This document shows positions 9,201 to 16,840 of a DNA stretch of 64,000 bases, one piece after another. The first letter of the stretch is position 1; each line of letters starts with the position of its first letter. The stretch comes from Cellvibrionaceae bacterium (GTDB lineage Bacteria; Pseudomonadota; Gammaproteobacteria; Pseudomonadales; Cellvibrionaceae). The stretch is taken from contig JAGKWQ010000001.1 in assembly GCA_021151825.1 (NCBI GenBank), positions 372,001 through 436,000 of the forward strand, written 5' to 3'. Made by a program: the position numbers and the translations under genes. A model generated the notes under the pieces. The model made no database searches. It saw nothing but the letters and a program-made list of their open reading frames with translations, and was not told where the DNA came from.

Positions 9201-10176
9201 AAACTAAAGACTCAACATAATTTACCCGCGCTCGCTGTATTAACGATGCTGTACTATATTTTGACTCCATCAGCAGAGTAGAACTGCAATTTCCAATTCC
9301 TTCATAATGAAACGCATCAGACAATTCTCGCCTGCCAATCATTACGTTAATTGTAAAGTTTTTATTCTGCGACCAAGCTCGCAACACATCACAATAAACA
9401 GTGAATAACAGGGAGTTTATAGATAAGCCATTAGCAATACTTACCTTGTGAAGTGACTGGTATTTTTCCTCGGAAATCGTATGGGTTAATCGCTGGAATC
9501 GTGATGTTTTTGTTTCATTATGTAGAAGGGTATAAGGTAGTTGCGGTGCCGGAGATAAGTCAGGAATTTTTTTCTGCCAAAATGCCTTTGCTTTCAGAAA
9601 AATTTCGGATTCCCTGATCCTATAAAGCTCAGCAATATATGCCTCATAACTGGAGATCTTTACCGTATAATCTGGATCTACGTAAAGATCCCTAAGATAA
9701 TTTTGTATTAATACAACCGAAGCCGCATCACAAGCAGATAAATGATATAAAACTGAAACATAGTATTGCTTGTTAAAACATACGTGAATGTAGAGCTTTT
9801 GATAACTAATCCAATCTCGCTTGATTTGAGCTGTTTTTTCTTTATAGAAGAGAGAAAATTCAGAAGGAGACATTTCGCTGGACTGAATAAAGTCAAAGCA
9901 TTTTTTGACAATAGAACTATCCGTGGGTAGGCCAAACGCCCCGAAAGAAACCGACTGCAACGCCTCATTTCTCTCAACAATTCTCTCAACAATAAAACGA
10001 AGACGCGCAACATCTAAAGTGTCGACAACATATTCCTGGAAAAAATAGGCAGGACATGAAAATTCGCACAAACCTGCTGATCCTATTTGATAGGCCTGTT
10101 GAAGCGGAGTTTGTCTGATTTTAATGAGAGAACCCTGGCCTATTTCCGTTTTCCCTAATACATTATTTTCATTCAT
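6253..10176 (-). CDS. Single-module NRPS, Cy-A(Cys)-T-TE (copy 1)
   Basis: 1307 residues. A heterocyclisation-type condensation domain (about 20-440) shows TPLQQAYQIG and STPQVFLDHQ, both diagnostic of Cy rather than ordinary C domains. The adenylation domain (about 470-955) has FTSGSTGEPKG, a pocket reading roughly D-L-Y-N-M-S-M-I-W-K (D658, L659, Y662, N701 among others), i.e. cysteine, and the GK motif near 947. The carrier domain has GGNS with S1004. The thioesterase (about 1055-1300) has GWSMGG with S1130. The Cy catalytic DxxxxD is degenerate: H145-LSAC-D150. It should add Cys to an incoming acyl chain, perhaps with ring closure, and release the product. A second copy lies at 25949-29854. 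Confidence 0.93.
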   Translation of the reverse strand: MNENNVLGKTEIGQGSLIKIRQTPLQQAYQIGSAGLCEFSCPAYFFQEYVVDTLDVARLRFIVERIVERNEALQSVSFGAFGLPTDSSIVKKCFDFIQSSEMSPSEFSLFYKEKTAQIKRDWISYQKLYIHVCFNKQYYVSVLYHLSACDAASVVLIQNYLRDLYVDPDYTVKISSYEAYIAELYRIRESEIFLKAKAFWQKKIPDLSPAPQLPYTLLHNETKTSRFQRLTHTISEEKYQSLHKVSIANGLSINSLLFTVYCDVLRAWSQNKNFTINVMIGRRELSDAFHYEGIGNCSSTLLMESKYSTASLIQRARVNYVESLVCYNFLNYTGVEVIRDYADHHNLNVTTPIMPVVFASLIGVDPKRNGFVIPISSWRHTRSTLSTPQVFLDHQVYDDKQGLTYTWDFVETVFPTGLVETMFGLYNTLIDFIASTPDVVEKESDRQYKDFFIPKHDYLPTTSNRCGKMLHDNIYKAFERYPNHPAIQSDELSITFSELERLVGKAGCYLRNEGVTQGKVVAILSDTGYMQIVAVLAILTIGCTYLPIDKRTPQSRIEKILARSDCHYIISDSEMEFIATKLLLMSSAFNYPLDQIIQPIKVDITEPAYIIFTSGSTGEPKGVSISHESAVNTIDDVSQKFKITNATKAIALSALGFDLSVYDIFGVLGAGGTLVYPKASLYPDPGLWLAAVKRFGVTLWNSVPTYMEMLIRLGGIGELTSLKTIMLSGDWVKKDLVDTIHSRLPEVNIVAMGGATEASIWSNYFLATQTAYNSVYVPYGYPLANQYLCILDEALNECFLWKEGDIYIGGSGLAIGYVNDREKTNAAFIIHPKTQQRLYKTGDRGCYMHDRGIQFLGRKDFQIKIRGYRIELGEIDSIAESHHSVSSAIAFVVHKGDKNAFIVLGVLAKDNADLNQILAYVSSHLPDYMHPKCICKIDKIPTTANGKIDRDFLASSYVTAVTDTPLLALPKNACEAAIYEIWQSILHINNFSTTDRFFDIGGNSVAAIDLIVEMEKVFSRKFPAEIVFQHQTITELAVAIEENYKEKVCKQLSRGERGSIILLPPVSGNLLCYETVLHHFNGFNVYGLSLTQEYLAELSGTETIEKIIEIFSKAVIDEIFIKRTILCGWSMGGTLAYGMSSVLERFGIEVSCIHMVDSYIGKPAAMRLNEDAFINLFFSDILNSNNLQSIGHDGDVNTRKYILENNKQLGVFYENFKKNYLILLNSTACEISYPGAVNFYQADQSLGGFPGLRQLPEVIKLSSDAITAYPGESHFSIFELAFRDIGRKINANNSAGAITVQAEKIIM

Positions 10177-10214
10177 ATTTATAATTTATTAATTTCCTTA
10201 TGTACATCCAGTCG

Positions 10215-11246
10215 TTACATTTGATCTGCTTTCTTTTGGGGGCTGATGTAACTATTAATAACACTATCATTTCTACATACAGAAACAACTATTTTGTTTT
10301 GATTTATGAAGATAGGTATTAACACAGATTTTGCTAATGCTTCTTTTAAGCAACTCTTGATATCTAAAATACTAATATTTTTATCTACAATAGATATTTT
10401 TACCCTATCCATTTTTGGCTCTACAGTGGAGTCCACGCCTAAAATTCCTTTAATATTGACATGCCCATTTACCTGAATATTTCCTTCTGTGCTTAATAAA
10501 AGATTTTCCTTCACTTCCTGCAAAATTGATGCAAGCAATATTTCCTGTGGATTGGGGCCGTAGTCATACCCTATATATTGTTTTGGCTGATCTACTTTAA
10601 ATAGAAAGTCCTGCCAATTATTGGACTTCAACTTCATTAAATATTGGGTACCGTGCAGCCAACTTAATCTCGCCTCAGAATCTTTCACCTTCAGCTCAAC
10701 GCAGGGAGTAAGTTCTATTGTTGATTTATCAACGGTAAACAACTCCTCTCCGTCACTACCAGTGATATGAAAATCAATACAGTTTTCATCTTGAAATGTA
10801 CGATGATTGGGGCTAAATCGGCTTACCATGTTTGAAATATCAACTATATCTTCAGTTGAACCATCGCAATCAATACAAATTGAATAGCCAAGCGATAGTT
10901 CACCATTCTGTGAAGTTATAGAAATTTTTGCGTCTATTGAATTAAATATTATTCCTTTTGCACTGCAACCAAATACGAAGGTAATTAATACGCAACTCCC
11001 TAATGCCCCTAACGCATAATCCATATATGAAGGAGATTCACTTTTTCGGTATTTATCTCCCATTGCTATCGAAAAATATCGTGCTACACGAGCCGATCCG
11101 GCCTCAAGTGAAAGAACACGTATATCGTCAGGAGCATCTGGATTCAAGCAACTACTTACTTTGTAAAAAAGATGCGCCTCAATATCGTTCTCTCTGACTT
11201 CAGAAATTAACTCGCTCATTGCTGCGATATTTAATCCATTTCTCAT
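10215..11246 (-). CDS. Tandem OsmC-like protein (copy 1)
   Basis: A 343-residue protein with two OsmC/Ohr-like halves. The first has DYALGALGSC with C85 at the position of the OsmC peroxidatic Cys, and a further C94. The second (about 215-340) has GYDYGPNPQEILL, matching the OsmC GPxPxELLL signature, but lacks the Cys. OsmC/Ohr proteins reduce hydroperoxides with thiols, and some relatives act on thiol adducts. The N-terminus (MRNGLNIAAMSEL) is almost identical to the copy at 24631, which supports both starts. Each copy is next to a Cys-specific NRPS, which suggests a thiol-related step in the pathway. Confidence 0.75.
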   Translation of the reverse strand: MRNGLNIAAMSELISEVRENDIEAHLFYKVSSCLNPDAPDDIRVLSLEAGSARVARYFSIAMGDKYRKSESPSYMDYALGALGSCVLITFVFGCSAKGIIFNSIDAKISITSQNGELSLGYSICIDCDGSTEDIVDISNMVSRFSPNHRTFQDENCIDFHITGSDGEELFTVDKSTIELTPCVELKVKDSEARLSWLHGTQYLMKLKSNNWQDFLFKVDQPKQYIGYDYGPNPQEILLASILQEVKENLLLSTEGNIQVNGHVNIKGILGVDSTVEPKMDRVKISIVDKNISILDIKSCLKEALAKSVLIPIFINQNKIVVSVCRNDSVINSYISPQKKADQM

Positions 11247-11257
11247 AACACCACCGC

Positions 11258-12556
11258 TTAAATCTTGCTTAATGCAGCTTCGAAATCGGCAAGCAGATCA
11301 TCAATATGCTCAATTCCGACAGAAATTCGGATTAATCCAGGATTAATCCCTATTTGCTTTCTTTGATTTTCTGTCAATGTACTATGCGATGTATTGAACG
11401 GCATGCTGATTAATGTCTCAACTCCACCCAAGCTGGTAGCAGAGACCGCAATGTTCAGTGCATCAAGTAATTGCAGCGCTTTTTCATTCGACCCGACTTC
11501 AAAGGAAAACAATCCACTAAATCCATTATTCGCATACTCGTGTATATATTTCTGCGACACAGCATCATGATTAGGATGGAATACATGGTTTACTTTGGGG
11601 TGGCTGGCAAGATAATTGGCCAGGATAGCGGCATTTTCTGTATGAGCCTTCATACGCACAGCCAAAGTTTTCAGTCCACGCTCCAGCAAAAAGCAAGACA
11701 ACGGATCAAGGTGCCCACCAAAACGAAGCATTTGCTCCCACACTCGATCAACATATTTGCGTGAGCCCGATACACATCCTGCAGTAAGGTCCGAATGCCC
11801 ATTCATATATTTAGTGCAGCTATGTATCACCAAATCCACACCGTGTAATACCGGCTTGGACGAGAAGGGTGTAAGAAACGTGTTATCAACAACAAACAAA
11901 ATATTGTTAGCTTTCGCCAACTGAGCAATTTCTTTCAGAGGAATGGATTTTACGAGCGGATTGGAAAGTGTTTCAAAAAAGAAAACCTGGGTATTATCTT
12001 TAATTGCACCTTTAATTTGTTCAATGTCAGTTGGATCGACAAAAATTACTTCTCTTCCTAACTGGTGCATATCATGGTGCAATAAGTTGTACGTACCACC
12101 ATAAACATCCTGCGAGCTAATGATGCTGCCACCACGATTAGTCAATGCAATTAATGCGGTACTGATAGCGGCCATACCTGATGCAAAAACAGCGCAGCTT
12201 TCCGCCCCCTCAAGTGCCGCGATTTTTTCTTGCACAGCCCACTGCGAGGGATTGCCGTACCGGGTATAAATAGGCGTATCTCGCGATATACCTTGAAAAA
12301 AGGATTCATAAGTATGACTCGAAAAAAGAAAAGTACTACTTTGAAATATTGGCGTCCCAACAGCTCCGACATTTTCGTCAATATAGGTTCCTGAATGGAC
12401 ACATTTGGTGCTGTCATTAAAATGGTCTGGCAGCACAACCTGTTGCTCCATTCTTGGACCAGGCCGTCTCCCCCGCTCCAATTCATTCGTCCAATTTTTA
12501 TTCGGGCCAACACCAGGTAGCTCGCCAATAGCCTTTGATAGCTTGCTCTTATCCAT
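11258..12556 (-). CDS. Cys/Met-metabolism PLP enzyme (cystathionine gamma-synthase / methionine gamma-lyase type)
   Basis: 432 residues with the fold-type-I signature SCTKYMNGHSD (PLP Lys249), a TRYGNPS segment near residue 98 and an SGMAA loop. A ~45-residue N-terminal extension precedes the usual start of the family. Relatives make or break C-S bonds by gamma- or beta-elimination or replacement. Between an OsmC-like protein and an FAD oxygenase, it probably supplies or releases sulfur, for example by cleaving a Cys-derived C-S bond. Reaction specificity cannot be set from sequence alone. Its start overlaps the end of the FAD gene by 8 nt, showing tight coupling. Confidence 0.88.
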   Translation of the reverse strand: MDKSKLSKAIGELPGVGPNKNWTNELERGRRPGPRMEQQVVLPDHFNDSTKCVHSGTYIDENVGAVGTPIFQSSTFLFSSHTYESFFQGISRDTPIYTRYGNPSQWAVQEKIAALEGAESCAVFASGMAAISTALIALTNRGGSIISSQDVYGGTYNLLHHDMHQLGREVIFVDPTDIEQIKGAIKDNTQVFFFETLSNPLVKSIPLKEIAQLAKANNILFVVDNTFLTPFSSKPVLHGVDLVIHSCTKYMNGHSDLTAGCVSGSRKYVDRVWEQMLRFGGHLDPLSCFLLERGLKTLAVRMKAHTENAAILANYLASHPKVNHVFHPNHDAVSQKYIHEYANNGFSGLFSFEVGSNEKALQLLDALNIAVSATSLGGVETLISMPFNTSHSTLTENQRKQIGINPGLIRISVGIEHIDDLLADFEAALSKI

Positions 12557-13793
12557 TAATTCCCCCTAAAGGAATGATTATATTTGCGTTGTTAGTACAT
12601 CCATATTCTTCCGGATAAAGCGCTTTCATTAGACAATACGCGTCTTCTCCATGAAAAATATTTACACCGACCCTGGGAATTCTATTTCTCGTTCTTTTTG
12701 GTGACACAAGACCTATGCCATAAATATTCTCTTGAGTCGGGTCACTTCCTATCTTTACTTTACAGTTCTGATCTACATGCAGCTCCATTCCACTTTTTAA
12801 TATGAAGTCACCATCTACATTAATAACTTCAGGAAAATTTTGACTGTAACCTGTTGCATCAATAAAAATATCTTGTTGCTGTAGGTATTCATCGGTTAAA
12901 TCATTAATATTAACCAGACAAATATTTAAGCTGTTATTTAGTATTTTGTTATAGATTTCCAATGACTCGTACCTAAGTCCGGAAAATCTGTTGATATGAA
13001 CAAATCCTTCATCAAGGTCAAGATCACTATCTTCAATATCTTTTACAATTTCACTTTTTATTTTTTTATATGTGAGAATTTTCCCTTTATATACTAATGT
13101 GATTTTGCATCTGGAACTTGTTTTAAGAAGCTTTGAAATGCAAGAGAAGCCACTATGTGATCCACCTATTACACAAATATTAACCTGATCAAAATCATTG
13201 TATTTTTGGCAAAACCCCACACGAAGAAACTGATCTGATTTGATGACGCTAGCCTTTTTTGGTAATTCCCTAGCCAGCTTTTCATGCAACTTTTTATTTT
13301 GAATGCCCCCACTCGCCAGGATAATGTTCCTTGATTTAGCGATGGGCTCACCAAGCTGGTTGTAGCTTACATAATCCCCTTTCAAGGTTTTATTGATGCG
13401 TACAATATCAGTGCCGTACCTTATTGGCGCATGCTTACCGATGCTATTGGCAAACTCCTCAAAATGGTTGATCAGGGAGCAGGTTAGATTTGCGTATCTA
13501 TGTAACTGAATCGCGGAATGCCTGTTTTCTAATAGGCTTTGGAACTCGGATGTCGTAAAGGTCTCGCGAAAAATACCTCCAGGAAATACAGATTCAACAA
13601 ATTCTGCTCCTGGTGAATTAGAACTAATGCTGTAATTCAAACAAGGGTCAGCTTCAATTTGCGATTTGGTTTTTTTCTCGATAAAGACAAGATCCTGAGC
13701 AATCCTGTCTACAAAACCTAATCGATCAGAAGCCAATATAATGCCTAGGGCTGAGGCACCAAATCCGATAACCTGGGTTTCGACAACATCCAT
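12549..13793 (-). CDS. FAD/NAD(P)-dependent oxidoreductase, N-oxygenase-like
   Basis: The 414 residues include two dinucleotide-binding motifs: an N-terminal GFGASALG for FAD and a central CVIGGSHSGFS typical of the NAD(P)H site in flavin N-monooxygenases and related YpdA-like reductases. An IFIDATGYS motif near residue 315 also fits the group. It may hydroxylate an amine or oxidise a sulfur; the substrate is unknown. It ends 8 nt inside the PLP enzyme gene and starts 4 bp after the AurF-like gene, so all three are translationally coupled. Confidence 0.75.
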   Translation of the reverse strand: MDVVETQVIGFGASALGIILASDRLGFVDRIAQDLVFIEKKTKSQIEADPCLNYSISSNSPGAEFVESVFPGGIFRETFTTSEFQSLLENRHSAIQLHRYANLTCSLINHFEEFANSIGKHAPIRYGTDIVRINKTLKGDYVSYNQLGEPIAKSRNIILASGGIQNKKLHEKLARELPKKASVIKSDQFLRVGFCQKYNDFDQVNICVIGGSHSGFSCISKLLKTSSRCKITLVYKGKILTYKKIKSEIVKDIEDSDLDLDEGFVHINRFSGLRYESLEIYNKILNNSLNICLVNINDLTDEYLQQQDIFIDATGYSQNFPEVINVDGDFILKSGMELHVDQNCKVKIGSDPTQENIYGIGLVSPKRTRNRIPRVGVNIFHGEDAYCLMKALYPEEYGCTNNANIIIPLGGING

Positions 13794-13797
13794 GTGT

Positions 13798-14649
13798 CTA
13801 CCTTAATTCATCAATAGTTTTGTTTGTCGCGGCCCGCCATGTTTCAAGAGCGGCAATTCGCAGCGGATTTGATCGCGCACGGCTTGCAATTTCAATTGGA
13901 TCTACGATGCCAATTTCTTTGTAAATTTTAGGATTGTGCAAAAGCCGAAATGCCGTTTCCTGATAATCAGTGACAGCAGATATTACATCCTGAATCTCAC
14001 TAGATTTGCCAGCGGCTATAAGTCGCTTCTTATAATAAGCCATCGCAGCACGATCCCATGCGATATGCCTAACCTCATCTTGCATATGTACCTTATTACA
14101 TTGTCTGGCGGTTGAACCGCAAGAATCATTTGACGCTATATGCTTATTCATAAAAACCAGAAAGTTTTCCAACATTTGAGTCCGTGCATATAAAAGCAGC
14201 TCACCCGCATCAAAGGAGTGTGCTTCTCGTTCAATTTCCATGGTTTTTACTTTCATCACGCTGCCGTAATAACGATGGCAGTATTCAGCCAACATGAAAG
14301 TGTGGGAATTCTCCTCATGAATAAAATGCTGCATATATCTGCTGGAGTCAAAATCTTCACATGCAGAACGCCCTTTGTATAAACGCTTTTCGAATTCTGC
14401 AATTAATGACTGCTCCCCATGGATATTTATGGAGAAATAGTTTGTCATTTCCAAAAGAGAGAGTCTTTTTTTGGTAGCCTCATCCAACTCCTTATATTCA
14501 GGCTCAAAATAGATAGATAAATATTCTTCCGGCATCTGCCAGAAATTATCATCCAGACTATCCTCGTAATTAACCCGCAGGAATGCATCATTCATTCTCT
14601 TTAATGACGCCTCTGCCAGCTGATGTGCTGTTTGCGTTAGAGCTTCCAT
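13798..14649 (-). CDS. AurF/CmlI-type non-haem diiron N-oxygenase
   Basis: Starting at MEALTQ the protein has 283 residues; a TAAGGAA ribosome site lies 9 nt upstream, whereas the longer frame to 14712 would overlap the ACP gene. Diiron ligand motifs typical of the p-aminobenzoate N-oxygenase family are visible: E79, E113-x2-H116, E161, H188 and E192-x2-H195 (in DEVRH). Such enzymes oxidise amines to hydroxylamine, nitroso or nitro groups, often on a carrier protein. It sits next to an ACP, so a carrier-bound amine is a reasonable guess. Confidence 0.85.
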   Translation of the reverse strand: MEALTQTAHQLAEASLKRMNDAFLRVNYEDSLDDNFWQMPEEYLSIYFEPEYKELDEATKKRLSLLEMTNYFSINIHGEQSLIAEFEKRLYKGRSACEDFDSSRYMQHFIHEENSHTFMLAEYCHRYYGSVMKVKTMEIEREAHSFDAGELLLYARTQMLENFLVFMNKHIASNDSCGSTARQCNKVHMQDEVRHIAWDRAAMAYYKKRLIAAGKSSEIQDVISAVTDYQETAFRLLHNPKIYKEIGIVDPIEIASRARSNPLRIAALETWRAATNKTIDELR

Positions 14650-14659
14650 AACATATTCC

Positions 14660-14926
14660 TTAGATGTTGGCACCAACCAATTCACGCGATACAACAATGG
14701 CCAGCTTTTCAACTGATTCGAAATTATCAGCAGTTAAGGATTCTTCCGAAAGTTCAATATCAAAAACGATTTCGATGTTTTCTACCAACTCCAGGAGAAG
14801 GTACGAATTGAGTATCTTTGCTTCGAATAACTGTGATGAAACATCTATCAAATCAACATTGTCAACGCGACTCTTTGCCAGGTTTTTTACAATCTCCAAA
14901 ATTTTAATTTCAACAGAATTACTCAT
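14660..14926 (-). CDS. Free-standing acyl carrier protein (ACP-2)
   Basis: 88 residues, acidic and helical, with a carrier motif AKILNSYLLLEL in which Ser41 is the phosphopantetheine site. The start codon overlaps the stop of the upstream KAS III-like gene by 4 nt, so the pair is translationally coupled. It is flanked by a KAS III-like enzyme and the AurF-like oxygenase and may carry the intermediate between them. Confidence 0.8.
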   Translation of the reverse strand: MSNSVEIKILEIVKNLAKSRVDNVDLIDVSSQLFEAKILNSYLLLELVENIEIVFDIELSEESLTADNFESVEKLAIVVSRELVGANI

Positions 14927-15891
14927 TCAATATACTCCATGATCATAGAACACCAATGCGCACCAAACCCAAACCCAAACAACAAACAGATATCTCCATT
15001 TTTTAACTTTCCATTTGCAACAGCAGTGTACGCGTTGATAAGGGAATCCAAACTTGCTGTATGACCATAAGACGATAAAGAAGCCAGTTCTACACGACCG
15101 AACTCCAAATCTATGGCGTCACATATTATTTGCCAACTCTTTTTACTGACATTGTTAGGGAACACGTGATCTACATTTTCAACGGTCAAACCGGCATTGC
15201 TTAACGATTTTTTTATAATTTTCACACTCGTGGGATAATACCCGGCTTCCAGCTTTTCCAATGTTTGGGCAGGATTCCAATAGTACCCATTAGATTTTTG
15301 CGCGAAGGATAGATATCTAAACGATTTTGGTTGCGGCGACGCTGAGACGATGCAAACACCACACGCATCACTGACTGCGCTATGCAGAACATATCGTGAT
15401 ATTCCTTCGGGCACATCGTCTATCGAAATACAAAGCACATTTTGATAATCGGCACCAATATACTTAACCGCCATATCAATAGCTGTATGCATTGATATAC
15501 ACCCCAGTTGTGATATGCCGATCACCTGCGAATTGCTCAATCCCATGGAACGTTGAAGCCGCAATCCGGTATATTTAAAGTAATCTTCCAATTGCTGTTC
15601 TGAGCCATAATCAATTCTATGCTGACGACCGAATGCAGAAGCAAAAATAATAAGGTCGATACTGGTGGGCGCTGTTCCATTAGCTGCCAGGGCTCGGCAA
15701 ACACAATCCTCAAGAACATCAAAGGCCGGCTTGGTAAAGGCGGCGTAATGTGCAAATCCACCTGCGCGAAGATTTTCCTTTGCCTCGGCAGAGATATCCA
15801 TGCTGCTTAATGGGTAGCTTTCAATATCCTTTGCGCCATGGATACAAATTGAATGCAGATAGGCTTCTGTCATTTTATTTATAAATACCAT
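14923..15891 (-). CDS. KAS III-like condensing/acyltransferase enzyme (copy a)
   Basis: 322 residues with the thiolase fold of ketoacyl-ACP synthase III. The nucleophile is C131 (SQLGC). The normal His-Asn pair is rearranged: where KAS III has PHQAN this protein has PNN (N246/N247), and where the Asn of GNTS should be it has GH (H277). The triad is therefore Cys-Asn-His, as in the other copy at 22735. It could make a C-C bond or act as an ester/amide-forming acyltransferase like CerJ. M7 is an alternative start that would remove the 13-nt overlap with the preceding ACP gene. Confidence 0.82.
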   Translation of the reverse strand: MVFINKMTEAYLHSICIHGAKDIESYPLSSMDISAEAKENLRAGGFAHYAAFTKPAFDVLEDCVCRALAANGTAPTSIDLIIFASAFGRQHRIDYGSEQQLEDYFKYTGLRLQRSMGLSNSQVIGISQLGCISMHTAIDMAVKYIGADYQNVLCISIDDVPEGISRYVLHSAVSDACGVCIVSASPQPKSFRYLSFAQKSNGYYWNPAQTLEKLEAGYYPTSVKIIKKSLSNAGLTVENVDHVFPNNVSKKSWQIICDAIDLEFGRVELASLSSYGHTASLDSLINAYTAVANGKLKNGDICLLFGFGFGAHWCSMIMEYIE

Positions 15892-16109
15892 TGTTTTATT
15901 TTTTCTACTGAACGAAGCATTTCGAAATTCAATTTACTTTCATCCAACTCGCCACCACATAGATCCTCAATTACCATTAGCAATTTCATGAGTTTCATGG
16001 AATTCAATAAACCTGACTGCAATAAATCTTGCTCAGATGTCCAATCATTATTATGAGCTAACCCGGTTTCCTTCTCGATCCAGGAAATAACTGTATTTAC
16101 ATTACTCAT
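15879..16109 (-). CDS. Free-standing acyl carrier protein (ACP-3)
   Basis: 76 residues with the motif DLLQSGLLNSMKLMKL; Ser37 is the predicted phosphopantetheine attachment site. It lies between an SDR reductase and the KAS III-like enzyme. This grouping (ligase, SDR, ACP, KAS III, ACP) looks like a small dissociated chain-building unit. Confidence 0.8.
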   Translation of the reverse strand: MSNVNTVISWIEKETGLAHNNDWTSEQDLLQSGLLNSMKLMKLLMVIEDLCGGELDESKLNFEMLRSVEKIKQWYL

Positions 16110-16121
16110 AGTTCTCTATTC

Positions 16122-16832
16122 CTAATCGGGCTGATCGATTGGTGTAATAAATTGGTTGGCAATATTAAGCGAAGCGGGTTGGTTTAGAATTTCAATCAAA
16201 CAACGGACAACATCATCAACCTTTAACGGCGTGTAGGTTTTTGTCCGCAGTGAAATTGTTTTACGGATAAGCGGGTTACGAATCTTGGTATTAATATCAG
16301 TATCAACTCCACCTAAATGTACATTGCAAACTTTAATACCACTTTTAATCGCTTCTTTGCGCAAACTATCAATCACAATATCTGACGCCACTTTGGAAGC
16401 AGCGTAAGCAGCATTTCCCACAGCGGGACTTAAAGCAGCCACCGAAGATAAGTTGATAAATGATCCAGCCGGGCTTAACTTATTGAACAAAGCCTTAATC
16501 GCTTTCAGAAGGCCGACATAATTAACATCTACCATTTCAACCCAATCGTCTATTTCAAAATCCATTATGTAAGAAAGATACATAACGCCGGAAACATAAA
16601 ATACAGCATCCACTTTTCCAAATGAAGGAGCTGTTTCACCAAGCACTTGTATGGCGTTATCATCACGTATATCCAAGCAAAAAAACTTTATATTCCCAGG
16701 GTTCGATGACTGTATTTGATTTCCTTTATTTGCATTTCTTCCGTAAAAAACAACATTGTTGCCCAGTTCAGAAAATTTGCGCACCAACCCTTCACCAATA
16801 CCGGAGGTTCCACCAATCACGATTATATTCAT
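16122..16832 (-). CDS. Short-chain dehydrogenase/reductase
   Basis: A 236-residue classical SDR. It has the N-terminal GGTSGIGEG cofactor motif, INLSSVAA with the catalytic Ser, and YAASK with the catalytic Tyr and Lys. It probably reduces a carrier-bound ketone or oxidises an alcohol with NAD(P)H. It lies 12 bp before ACP-3 and 8 bp after the acyl-AMP ligase, in one operon. Confidence 0.9.
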   Translation of the reverse strand: MNIIVIGGTSGIGEGLVRKFSELGNNVVFYGRNANKGNQIQSSNPGNIKFFCLDIRDDNAIQVLGETAPSFGKVDAVFYVSGVMYLSYIMDFEIDDWVEMVDVNYVGLLKAIKALFNKLSPAGSFINLSSVAALSPAVGNAAYAASKVASDIVIDSLRKEAIKSGIKVCNVHLGGVDTDINTKIRNPLIRKTISLRTKTYTPLKVDDVVRCLIEILNQPASLNIANQFITPIDQPD

Positions 16833-16840
16833 AACAAACC

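Noticed and set aside
6253..10176. Ordinary LCL/DCL condensation domain
   Set aside because: The HHxxxDG motif is absent and the Cy-specific outer motifs are present, so it was called a heterocyclisation-type domain.
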